From positions 45,515 through 109,514 of the forward strand of contig JAKLHY010000018.1 of assembly GCA_022709905.1 (NCBI GenBank): a stretch of DNA of 64,000 nucleotides. Direction: 5' to 3'. The stretch's first letter is position 1. The number at the start of each line of letters is the position of its first letter. Origin of the DNA: Verrucomicrobiota bacterium. GTDB taxonomy: Bacteria; Verrucomicrobiota; Verrucomicrobiia; Limisphaerales; UBA1319. This document shows, piece by piece, positions 19,062 through 27,233 of the stretch. Made by a program: the position numbers and the translations under genes. A model generated the notes under the pieces. The model was not told the origin of the DNA, made no database searches, and saw only the letters and a list, made by a program, of their open reading frames with translations.

Positions 19062-22000
19062 CTATTGGCTTGCAGCGCGATAGAACTTGATGGTCGTGCC
19101 CGCCGGAACGGTGTACGGGCTGGTGGCGCCCGTAACGGCCGTGTACGGACCTTCAACCTGATCGGCCGATTGCAGCACGCCTTTATAAGTGATCGTGACT
19201 GCGGTCGCATCGCGGGCGATGTCGATCTCGGCACCGGGTTGCGGAGGCGTCAGGACGACGGTATCGAGGGCTTTGCCCAGTTTGCCGGCGTCATAGATCG
19301 CCTGGATTTCGTTGGCGGGGAGGACACGATTCCACACGGCGACTTCGTCCATATGACCGATCATGTAGTTCGGCGTTTCATCGACGATCGGAACAATGCC
19401 TGCTCCGAGGTCGTTGGTGTTCTGGCGAACGCCAATCGACAGGAACGGCACGGTCGATTCCTTGATGGTATTGAGGTATTCGCTCATGGCGACCTGCTGA
19501 CCGTTCTTGTAGAGGCGTAGTTGCGCCCCATCCGCAGTGAAGGCCACGTGCGTCCATGTTCCGAGCGGGAACTTGACCGTGTCAGCGACGCGCGGGAAGG
19601 CTCCGCCGGCTTGGATCATGGTGGCCAACCGGTAACTGTAGTCGTTCTGATCCTGATCCAGGATCAGTTCGAATTGCCCGGACGGGACCGGATTATTGTC
19701 GCCCGGCGCCCGGAGGCTGCCTTCGCCATTACGGACAAAGGTAATCGGCGAAGAGGCCCCCGCATCAACCTTAACCCAGGCTGCGGCACTGACCGCCCGG
19801 GTGGCTTTCGGATAATCATCCACCATCGCGTAGGCGCTGGCCCCATCGAACGCGAGCGCGTTGCCATCGACACCCGCCACCCAGGTGGCTGCCTCGAAGA
19901 TGTTGGCGGGTTTTCCGCCAGACACCGCGTTGGCTGCGACCTTGCCGGAGGATTCGTTGAACTTCCAGTAACCAGCCAGGGCGTCCTTGATGTTATAATT
20001 CGACACATAGACGGTCGCATTCTTGCTCACCGTGGTTCCCGCAGGGCTGAACACCGCCACGCTATACACGGCTTCATCAGCTTCGCTCAGAGAACTGATG
20101 ACCAGTGTTGAGGAGGTCGCTCCACTGATGTTACCGCCATTGGGCAGGTTGCGACCGGCTTTGCGCCACTGATAACTGAGGTTCTCTCCGGTGGCCTGCA
20201 CACTTAAAACCACCGTGCCGCCTTCAGGCCCAACCGTCGGTTGAGGATCCTGGGTGACTGTCGGAGGATCGCCAACGGCTGGCGCGTTCAGGACCAACTG
20301 GATGCCGCCAACTCCGGTTGCTTGGTCGGATCCGACAAGAACGTTGAAGGTCAGGGTCACATTGCCACTGGCATCCGGGCTGACGTTGTCAAACCGGATG
20401 TAGTTCGCCAGGGTTGGCTTGGCCGGATCGGTGCTTATGCCGCGATAGAAGCCAGGCGCCGGCTTGTATTCATCCGAGTTCATCACGCGGACGTAATAGG
20501 TCGTCGTGCCAACCTTGTAGCTCAGAGTCTGAACTTGAAGCGGCGGGGAGACGACATAGATCAGGACGGCATGCTTCCCGGCTGGGACGTTCTGGAAGGT
20601 CATGGTCTGCTCGCCATCATCCACGGCGTTCGCACCAGCGATACCGTTCAGCAATCTCTGTGTGGATGAATCACTACCCGTTCCCGCGCCCCAGGTGCCG
20701 CTGGTGGTGAACTCAAAGGTGATGGTGGAAGCGTTGCCATCGCTGTCCAATAGCACATCCGGCAATGTGGTCATATCGCCTGTATAACCACTTTGATTCG
20801 TTGCGTTGTTCCAGTATCCCTGGAGCTGAACACCCGCGATGTCATCCGGGAGCATGGCTGTGGGAGCGCCATTGGCGCCGCCGCCCAGGAAGTGGATGCC
20901 GACGCTCTTGGTCGACGAGGGCTTGAAGACCATCGCCTTGACGGGTGTGCTGACTTCGCATCCGACGATCTCGACGGTATAAACGTTCGTCTCGTTTGCC
21001 GACGTGATAGCCTCGGTCGTATAGCTCTTTTGGGTTGCTCCGGGGATCGCGACACCGTTCTTGGACCACTGCAGCGGCCAGGGACCGTTGACTTCCGTGA
21101 AGAAGGTCGCGGTCGAACCACTCAGAACAGGGGTATCCACCGGTTGGGTGAGGAACTTGGCCTTGCTGCAATCGGTCTGGGAAGTGATGGCCAGCAGGCC
21201 CACTTCAGCGATCTGCATGCAGCAGGTATTGTCGGTCTGCACCTGGACGACTGTCCAGCGATAGTGCTTGTAGGACTTCGCATTCTGGAAGTAGAAGGTC
21301 TGGGTTTCATACCGCGACGCAAACGCCGGGATATCGTCATTCTTGTAGACCAATTCCCAGGTTCCGGACGCGAAATCTGTCACCGTCGCGTCATTGGAAC
21401 CTTCCAACGTAATACGCTTCGGATCGCGCTCGGGGGCGTCATTGGCGGATTGCATGAAGATCCCAATGACGGTGGTTTCTCCGACAGAGGGAGTGACGAC
21501 GAACCCGGAGGGTTTCTCAACCACTCCGCCTGATTGTTTGGAGTCGAAGTTGAGGTATTTGGCCTGGGTGCCGTCGATGGCATTGGCCACGCCTTCCGAG
21601 GCGGGATGATTAGAGGAAGAAGCGATGATGGGATCGCCGGGTTGCACGACGTTCTTGGGCGCTCCGGAGCCGAGCAATTGGACTTCGGCGATCTGCATGC
21701 AGCAGGTATTGTCGGCCGCGACCTTCAGCACGGTCCAACGATAGTGCTTATAGGGCTTGACGTTGGCAAACAGGAAGGTCTGGACTTGGTAACGGGCCGC
21801 GAACGCCGGAACATTTTCGTTCTTATAGACCAATTCCCATGTGCCAGAATTGAAGTCAGCGATTGTTTCGTCGTTTGAACCTTCCAGCGTGATGCTCGCG
21901 GGATCGCGCTCGGGAGCGTCGTTTGCCGATTGCATCGAGATCCCTTGGACCACAGTCGCTCCCACGGAGGGAGTCACCACGAATCCAGAGGGTTTCTCAA

Positions 22001-22706
22001 CGACCCCACCCGATTGCTTCGAGTCGAAGTTCAGGTATTTGGCCTGGGTGCCGTCGATGGCGTTGGCTACGCCTTCAGAGGCAGGATGGTTCGAGGAGGA
22101 GGCAATGATGGCATCGCCGGGTTGGGCGACATTCTTGGGCACTGTGCCACCCAAAATCTGGACCTCGGCAACCTGCATGCAACAGGTGTTATCGGTCTGC
22201 ACCTGGAGAACCGTCCAACGGTAGTGCTTGTAGGGCTTGAAGTTCTGGAAGGCAAAGGTCTGGGTCTCATACCGGGCCGCGAACGCCGGGATATTCTCGT
22301 TTTTATAGACCAATTCCCATGTGCCCGAGTTGAAGTCGGCAATGGTATCGTCATTCGAGCCCTCCAAGGTAATGCTCTTGGGATCGCGCTCGGGAGCGTC
22401 ATTGGCCGATTGAATGGAAATGCCTGTTACCCAGGTCACTCCCACCGAAGGTGTCACGACAAAACCGGAAGGCTTCTCAACAACGCCTCCGGACTGTTTG
22501 GAGTCGAAATTCAGGTACTTGGCCTGTGTGCCGTCGATGGCGTTGGCCACGCCTTCGGAGGCGGGGTGGTTGGACGAAGATGCGAGGATCGGATCTCCGG
22601 GTTGAACAACATTTTTCTGGGCGTAAGCAACGCCTGCGAGCGACATGAGCAAGGCGACTGCCAGCCATGTGCGCTTAGGGGTTCTACATTGAGGGTTGGT
22701 ATTCAT
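19062..22706 (-). CDS. Secreted surface protein with three discoidin-like repeats, Ig-like and LamG domains
   Basis: A 1214-aa exported protein. A signal peptide ends near residue 29 (LMSLAGVAYAQ). Three tandem 160-residue F5/8 type C-like domains follow (about 31-190, 191-350, 351-504), each opening with KNV(V/A)QPGD and closing with NTCCMQ(V/I)AEV. Then come an Ig-like domain (about 510-595), a galactose-binding-like region (600-810), a second Ig-like domain (815-905), a LamG/concanavalin-like domain (910-1130, with GYWKFNES and YMIGHMDEVAVWN) and a C-terminal block (VTITYKGVLQSAD) shared with the protein at 1832-4903. All recognised modules are glycan-binding types, so a role in attaching to polysaccharide is likely; no catalytic domain is seen. 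It is monocistronic with its own terminator. Confidence 0.8.
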   Translation of the reverse strand: MNTNPQCRTPKRTWLAVALLMSLAGVAYAQKNVVQPGDPILASSSNHPASEGVANAIDGTQAKYLNFDSKQSGGVVEKPSGFVVTPSVGVTWVTGISIQSANDAPERDPKSITLEGSNDDTIADFNSGTWELVYKNENIPAFAARYETQTFAFQNFKPYKHYRWTVLQVQTDNTCCMQVAEVQILGGTVPKNVAQPGDAIIASSSNHPASEGVANAIDGTQAKYLNFDSKQSGGVVEKPSGFVVTPSVGATVVQGISMQSANDAPERDPASITLEGSNDETIADFNSGTWELVYKNENVPAFAARYQVQTFLFANVKPYKHYRWTVLKVAADNTCCMQIAEVQLLGSGAPKNVVQPGDPIIASSSNHPASEGVANAIDGTQAKYLNFDSKQSGGVVEKPSGFVVTPSVGETTVIGIFMQSANDAPERDPKRITLEGSNDATVTDFASGTWELVYKNDDIPAFASRYETQTFYFQNAKSYKHYRWTVVQVQTDNTCCMQIAEVGLLAITSQTDCSKAKFLTQPVDTPVLSGSTATFFTEVNGPWPLQWSKNGVAIPGATQKSYTTEAITSANETNVYTVEIVGCEVSTPVKAMVFKPSSTKSVGIHFLGGGANGAPTAMLPDDIAGVQLQGYWNNATNQSGYTGDMTTLPDVLLDSDGNASTITFEFTTSGTWGAGTGSDSSTQRLLNGIAGANAVDDGEQTMTFQNVPAGKHAVLIYVVSPPLQVQTLSYKVGTTTYYVRVMNSDEYKPAPGFYRGISTDPAKPTLANYIRFDNVSPDASGNVTLTFNVLVGSDQATGVGGIQLVLNAPAVGDPPTVTQDPQPTVGPEGGTVVLSVQATGENLSYQWRKAGRNLPNGGNISGATSSTLVISSLSEADEAVYSVAVFSPAGTTVSKNATVYVSNYNIKDALAGYWKFNESSGKVAANAVSGGKPANIFEAATWVAGVDGNALAFDGASAYAMVDDYPKATRAVSAAAWVKVDAGASSPITFVRNGEGSLRAPGDNNPVPSGQFELILDQDQNDYSYRLATMIQAGGAFPRVADTVKFPLGTWTHVAFTADGAQLRLYKNGQQVAMSEYLNTIKESTVPFLSIGVRQNTNDLGAGIVPIVDETPNYMIGHMDEVAVWNRVLPANEIQAIYDAGKLGKALDTVVLTPPQPGAEIDIARDATAVTITYKGVLQSADQVEGPYTAVTGATSPYTVPAGTTIKFYRAASQ
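21195..22616 (-). repeat. Three tandem 480-bp coding repeats
   Basis: Repeat 1 is 22616-22137, repeat 2 is 22136-21657 and repeat 3 is 21656 to about 21195, all in register and encoding the discoidin-like domains. The DNA is highly similar between copies, including long identical runs in the part encoding NAIDGTQAKYLNFDSKQSGG, which points to recent duplication or ongoing conversion between copies. Confidence 0.9.
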
Positions 22707-22787
22707 ACGTGTATACGTAATTCCCTGGTGTCAATCGACACTAGATCACTGGTGTTTAGGTTGATTTATCTGAATGGGAACGCGCGT

Positions 22788-22817
22788 ATATTCTCTCTAA
22801 AGCCGTCTGGGAGTCAA
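22788..22817 (-). promoter_or_regulatory. Candidate sigma-70-type promoter of the discoidin-repeat gene
   Basis: On the minus strand TTGACT (22817-22812) and GAATAT (22793-22788) are separated by 18 bases, about 80 bases upstream of the ATG at 22706. Between promoter and start is a short inverted repeat (GTGTCAATCGACAC, 22728-22741) that could be an operator or leader hairpin. This is inferred from consensus only. Confidence 0.4.
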
Positions 22818-22927
22818 CACTATTTGAAGAAAATTCCCATGATTTTATACGAAAAAATCATCGGGGTTTTTCATGGATTTCTTGGCCTTATCGAGCCTGA
22901 AAATTCACTGAACCGCAAATCAAACGA

Positions 22928-25900
22928 TCAAGGAAGGATTGTTTTACCTTCAGTATCGATGGTGACCTGGCGCGTGTTCGGGGGAATGGGAGTGGTTGTC
23001 GTTCTGCCCCCCGGCCAACGGATCCATAGGTTTACAGGACCATTGGGTATAGCCAAGACGTAGCCATAGCTATCCTGGGACCAATAGCCTGAGCCCGCGT
23101 GAATTTCCCGGGCTGGACCTTGGCCGTCCTGGGTGAGAACACGGAGAACAGCGCCGATGCCGTTGGGATTGAAGGGCGGGCCTTGGAGTTTGACTCGAAG
23201 TCCCGGTCTTGCTTCCGAGTTTCTGAAGAGTTTGGCGGGGGCGCCGTTTTGGGTGACGGCAAGATCGACGCGTCCATCCTGATCGAAATCGCACACTGCA
23301 GCGCCTCTTTGGTCACCGGCGATTCTGATGCCTGAGCGACTGGGAGAGACGGGCTCCAACTTGCCGGTGCCATTGCCTTGAAGCCAGATTCCAAGACCGG
23401 CATTCAGCCTTGTGGTCTCGGGCTGGAGCGCGGAGAAATTCTGGCTGAGGAATACATCTTCAGACCCATCGCCGTTGAAGTCGGCGATGTTCACGGCAAA
23501 CGCTGGGGCGAGTTGCACCTCTTTGGGAAGCGCGGTGGCGCTGAATCCGGAACCGGTATTGAGGAAGACCATGGAAGCCAAGTTGTTAACCTGGATTTTT
23601 CTGGCCAGAGGCAAGCGTTCGCCCATGAGTTCCTCGACAGTGGCCTCGCTATAGGCCTTATGGGTGGTGAATTGTTCGTGGATGAACGGCATGGCGTTGG
23701 CGATCGCCATGAATTGCCGCCAGGGGGCCAGGATTGAGCCGACGTATTCGGTCTCGAGGATTTCCATGACACCCGGTTGGCTCCATTGACCATAGAGAAA
23801 GACCAAGGGTTGTTCAGGCGAAGCGCGATAGGGGCTGTTAAGACCCCAGTTGGCAGCAACGATGTCCATCCGGCCATCGTTATTGAGATCGCCGGTGGTT
23901 ACGCCACGCCACCAGCCGGTATACTTGTCGAGGCCAAGATTCGAAGTGACCTCAAACCACCTCGTATTGCGCCGGGTGAATACGCGTATGGGACCCCATT
24001 CACATGCCAGAACGAGTTCAGGTATGCCATCTCCGGTGAGATCGCTCCAGACGGCGCTGTTCACGATGCCGATATGGTCAAAAACCACAGAGTTCTGAGC
24101 ATCCAATCGCCACTGTTGGCCGTTCCAGAGGAAAAGCTTGGATGGGGTGCTGAGCGGGTATTGGCCCGGCAGGACACCCCCGGCAACGAACAGCGCCATT
24201 TGCCCATTGCCATCCAGGTCTCCAAGAGCCATGGCAGAGGCATTGGGTCCTTGGCAGTCGAGGGAACTGGCTGGCAGTAGTTGTTTTCCTTGCAGGCGAA
24301 AGCCGACTACGAGGTTCGTGTTGCCAGACTCATAACCGGCAAGGCTGGCCAGGATCAGGGGACCATCCTTCGCGTTGTCCCATCCAATCAAGCCGCAGAG
24401 GTCATCCGGGACAGAAGGTATCTGACGGGTGTCCATCGAGACGAAACCGCCCTGGCCGTCCCATCGAAAGACAGTGGGTTTGCCGCCACGTCCGGATCCG
24501 AGGATTAATTCGTCCCGTCCATCGCGATCAAGGTCAAACCAGGCGATCCCTGCTCCCATCTGGCTGAGTTTGAACGGGAGCAGGGATTGTCGTTCGTAGT
24601 CGTTGAATTCCAATTCCGGGTGTGCATGGGCGGGCAGGGTGTTGATCTCCTCGAAAAACGGTTTGATGGGGGGGGAGGGGCGATTACGATTAGGATTAGG
24701 ATCAAGATTAAGATTAGGATTAGGTTCGTCGATTTCGTAAAGGCGATTGGGTTTGATTCCCGGGATCCGGCTGCGAGTCCCATTGCGCCATTGGATTTCC
24801 AGATGCAAATCCTGTGGGTTTAAACCGGTGGCCAAGGTGATCAAGGGATCCGAGCCGGACTGGTAACGGCCACCGCTGACGACTTCAGTGGTTTGGCGGG
24901 GAACGGCCCCGTTTACCAGGGTGACTTTTGCTCCGATGCCCTGGGTGTTTGGATTACGGCCTTTTAAACGGACGGCCACGCGCCCGGCTGGGGTGTCGTT
25001 CCGAAGGGCAATTGCCGGCGAGTTCAGGTTGTTGACGATTAAGTCCAGATCGCCGTCCAGGTCGAAATCCGCCAGCGTCAATCCCTGATGAACACCAGGA
25101 TGGTTGAGGTTCCAGGGGGTGGTGACTTCGCTAAAGGTGCAATTGCCATGATTTCGAAAGGCGACAATTGGCATTAAAAGCTTGGGATAAAGTCGGTTAT
25201 GTTCCATTAGCTCACGGGTAAACTCGCGCTGCCGGACCTTTTCATCCTTGATATGATCCCAGGAATGTTGGCGGGAACGGATCTCGGCTTCGGCGTCGTA
25301 GTCCTGAACATCGCGATAGTGGCCGGCCCCAATCAGGAGATCGTCGAAGCCATCCAAGTCGACATCGATGAACAAAGTGGTCCAGGACCAATCGGATGCG
25401 GCGACATGGCCGAGATAGGCAATTTCAGCGAAGGAAGTATCGCCTCGGTTCCAAAAGAGGGTGTTCCGGAGGACTTGGGGGCGACCTGTGAGATCGCCGA
25501 TGGGGGCGGCGAAGGGTTTCTGGGCCATCAGCTGGCGTTTGCGCAAGTGGGGAATACGACTCAGCATTTCTGTGACGAAGAAATCGAGGTGCCCATCCCG
25601 ATCGATATCGGAGAAATCGACGCTCATGGAACTGGCGCACATCATGCGCCAGGCTTGGTTTTGGATGGGGTGAAAGCGGCCCTTGCCGTCATTGATCCAG
25701 AACCGATCCGGGGTCCAGTAGTCGTTGCAGACATAGAGATCCGGATCAAGGTCGCCATCGACATCGCGAAAACTTGCGGTTAATCCCCAGTCGGCGGGCG
25801 GTTCAGTCAACGGCTTTCCCGATTCATCGAGGAACGTCCCGCCAAGCCAGTCGACGAGCTTGAAACGACCGGTGCCGTCATTCAGGAACAGTTGGTCCGG

Positions 25901-26644
25901 TTGTCCGCATTCTTCGAGCCGTCCATTGAGGAATACGAAACGGTTCGTTTCGGCGCCGGGAAGAATGGGGCGTCCTTTGACCATGGTAATTTGGACGCGG
26001 CCGCGATCTCGGATGTCATCCGGGCGATAATTGGCGACATAAAGATCGAGGGTGCCGTTTCCATCGATATCTGCGAGGGTCAGAGAGGTGCTGCCCGAGG
26101 CGTTTGCCGTTCCCGCGGAGGCGGTGGCATCGGTGAATTTGCCCGTTCCGTTATTCAGGAAACAACGCACCCCTTGTCCCGAGCAACTGACCAGCAGATC
26201 GAGGTGACGATCGCCATTAATATCCGTAAAGACCGCCCCGCGGCTGTAGAGGAGGGTTTCCCCGAGTCCGGCTTGTTCGGTGACATCCTGAAACCTCCAA
26301 TCTCCGAGGTTTTTGTACAAGCGGTTTCGACCGGTCAGACTGCAGAAGTAGACATCGGGCAATCCATCGTTATCAAAGTCACCCGAGGCCACGCCCGAGC
26401 CATTATAAAGCACCCGGTTTGCCGCACCGGATTCCTCGGTGACGACATTCGTGAAGACCAGGCCGGTCTTCGCGGAAGGCACAAGGGAAAAACCGGTTTT
26501 TCCCTGGGACGAGACCTCAAGCGGCGCCCAACGATGGCCATCTCCGGCTTGGAAGGCGAGTTTGCCCTGAGATTCCTGGCATGAGGAACCCCAAGCCGCC
26601 AACAGGGCGATAATCCTGATAGTAATGGAAATGCGATTGTTCAG
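22928..26644 (-). CDS. Double FG-GAP/ASPIC-UnbV lipoprotein B3
   Basis: Third member of the B family (about 1238 aa from CTG 26644; 1224 aa from TTG 26602). Both halves keep the FG-GAP calcium loops and an ASPIC/UnbV domain, and the hinge motif is FNDYERQSLLPFKLSQMG. The usual start codons give no proper leader. Starting at the in-frame CTG at 26644-26642 gives NNRISITIRIIALLAAWGSSC, a plausible lipoprotein signal with a Cys after a small-residue lipobox, so I prefer it; this start is inferred. The linker between the halves is expanded by a hexanucleotide repeat (NPNLNLDPNPN). The C-terminus and 3' flank match B2. Role unknown, presumably a surface-anchored propeller protein. Confidence 0.75.
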   Translation of the reverse strand: MNNRISITIRIIALLAAWGSSCQESQGKLAFQAGDGHRWAPLEVSSQGKTGFSLVPSAKTGLVFTNVVTEESGAANRVLYNGSGVASGDFDNDGLPDVYFCSLTGRNRLYKNLGDWRFQDVTEQAGLGETLLYSRGAVFTDINGDRHLDLLVSCSGQGVRCFLNNGTGKFTDATASAGTANASGSTSLTLADIDGNGTLDLYVANYRPDDIRDRGRVQITMVKGRPILPGAETNRFVFLNGRLEECGQPDQLFLNDGTGRFKLVDWLGGTFLDESGKPLTEPPADWGLTASFRDVDGDLDPDLYVCNDYWTPDRFWINDGKGRFHPIQNQAWRMMCASSMSVDFSDIDRDGHLDFFVTEMLSRIPHLRKRQLMAQKPFAAPIGDLTGRPQVLRNTLFWNRGDTSFAEIAYLGHVAASDWSWTTLFIDVDLDGFDDLLIGAGHYRDVQDYDAEAEIRSRQHSWDHIKDEKVRQREFTRELMEHNRLYPKLLMPIVAFRNHGNCTFSEVTTPWNLNHPGVHQGLTLADFDLDGDLDLIVNNLNSPAIALRNDTPAGRVAVRLKGRNPNTQGIGAKVTLVNGAVPRQTTEVVSGGRYQSGSDPLITLATGLNPQDLHLEIQWRNGTRSRIPGIKPNRLYEIDEPNPNLNLDPNPNRNRPSPPIKPFFEEINTLPAHAHPELEFNDYERQSLLPFKLSQMGAGIAWFDLDRDGRDELILGSGRGGKPTVFRWDGQGGFVSMDTRQIPSVPDDLCGLIGWDNAKDGPLILASLAGYESGNTNLVVGFRLQGKQLLPASSLDCQGPNASAMALGDLDGNGQMALFVAGGVLPGQYPLSTPSKLFLWNGQQWRLDAQNSVVFDHIGIVNSAVWSDLTGDGIPELVLACEWGPIRVFTRRNTRWFEVTSNLGLDKYTGWWRGVTTGDLNNDGRMDIVAANWGLNSPYRASPEQPLVFLYGQWSQPGVMEILETEYVGSILAPWRQFMAIANAMPFIHEQFTTHKAYSEATVEELMGERLPLARKIQVNNLASMVFLNTGSGFSATALPKEVQLAPAFAVNIADFNGDGSEDVFLSQNFSALQPETTRLNAGLGIWLQGNGTGKLEPVSPSRSGIRIAGDQRGAAVCDFDQDGRVDLAVTQNGAPAKLFRNSEARPGLRVKLQGPPFNPNGIGAVLRVLTQDGQGPAREIHAGSGYWSQDSYGYVLAIPNGPVNLWIRWPGGRTTTTPIPPNTRQVTIDTEGKTILP
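24682..24723. repeat. Hexanucleotide tandem repeat in the B3 linker
   Basis: Seven six-base units (GATTAG and variants GATTAC, GATCAA, GATTAA on the plus strand). On the coding strand they give an Asn/Pro/Leu-rich linker between the first ASPIC domain and the second propeller. Six is a multiple of three, so copy-number change alters linker length without a frameshift. Confidence 0.85.
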
Positions 26645-26653
26645 AATCGGGCC

Positions 26654-26682
26654 ACAATAGGCGGGCTTCCAGATTACTGCAA
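26654..26682 (-). promoter_or_regulatory. Candidate sigma-70-type promoter of B3
   Basis: On the minus strand TTGCAG (26682-26677) and TATTGT (26659-26654) lie 17 bases apart. The expected transcription start falls at about 26647, only a few bases before the proposed CTG start at 26644, so the mRNA could be almost leaderless. Consensus-based only. Confidence 0.35.
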
Positions 26683-27233
26683 CGGGATTTCGGAGGTCCT
26701 GAACCGCAAAAAAAACAACTTAACCGCTAATCGACACTAATAAACACTAATGAAGGCAGGCTAAACACGGAGGACCTGACGGGTTCGGAAAATCGATGGA
26801 AGGTCTGAGATCCATCGACCAACGGCGCGCGGAATTCATTCCGCAGAAGCGTCTCGTGTCGACCGGCGCTGCGGGATAAATCCCGCGGTCCAGTCTGTCG
26901 AGTGACTCTCGGTTCGGAGCCGGGAAGGATCGGCGTGAGGAATTCATTCCGCAGAGCGATTTTGCCAACAGAAGACCTCCGATTTCATTTGTGTCCAATG
27001 GCTTGCATTCGTGGCTAGATTTTTTTTACGGGTATCTTACGTGTGGATTTGGGAGAAGGGGCAGCAAATCAAGCCATCGTGCGATAGGAGGAAATGACTT
27101 CAGGACCTTGTGGACCTCTCGTGATCCGAGAGAACCCTCCGCCGCGTCTTGATGCCATTCCCGGCTCAAAATCTCCCAGCAACTTCAAATTTGAAATCTA
27201 AGATTTGAGATCTCAAGGTGAGCGAAACTCGGC
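26683..27233. other. Intergenic region with repeat-like elements
   Basis: About 550 bases between B3 (reading leftward) and the end of the next minus-strand gene. No supported gene. It holds an AACCGC...CACTAAT type repeat (26719-26752), three spaced palindromes (separate entry), and a low-complexity stretch (AAATTTGAAATCTAAGATTT, about 27186-27205). These types are typical of intergenic DNA in Verrucomicrobiota; similar AACCGC sequences also sit at about 11302 and 22911. Confidence 0.55.
26829..26952. repeat. Cluster of three 16-bp REP-like palindromes
   Basis: GCGGAATTCATTCCGC (26829-26844), GCGGGATAAATCCCGC (26871-26886) and GAGGAATTCATTCCGC (26937-26952). The first two have perfect 7-bp arms around a 2-nt centre; the third has one mismatch. 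The starts are 42 and 66 bases apart. The open frame that spans them on the minus strand is an artefact of the repeats. Confidence 0.75.

Noticed and set aside
21195..22616. Regular repeats considered as a CRISPR or satellite array
   Set aside because: Units are 480 bp, in frame and coding for complete domains; there are no short repeats with unique spacers.
26747..26998. Minus-strand frame of 83 codons
   Set aside because: It is built almost entirely of the REP-like palindromes (repeated CGMNS pattern), so it is a repeat artefact.
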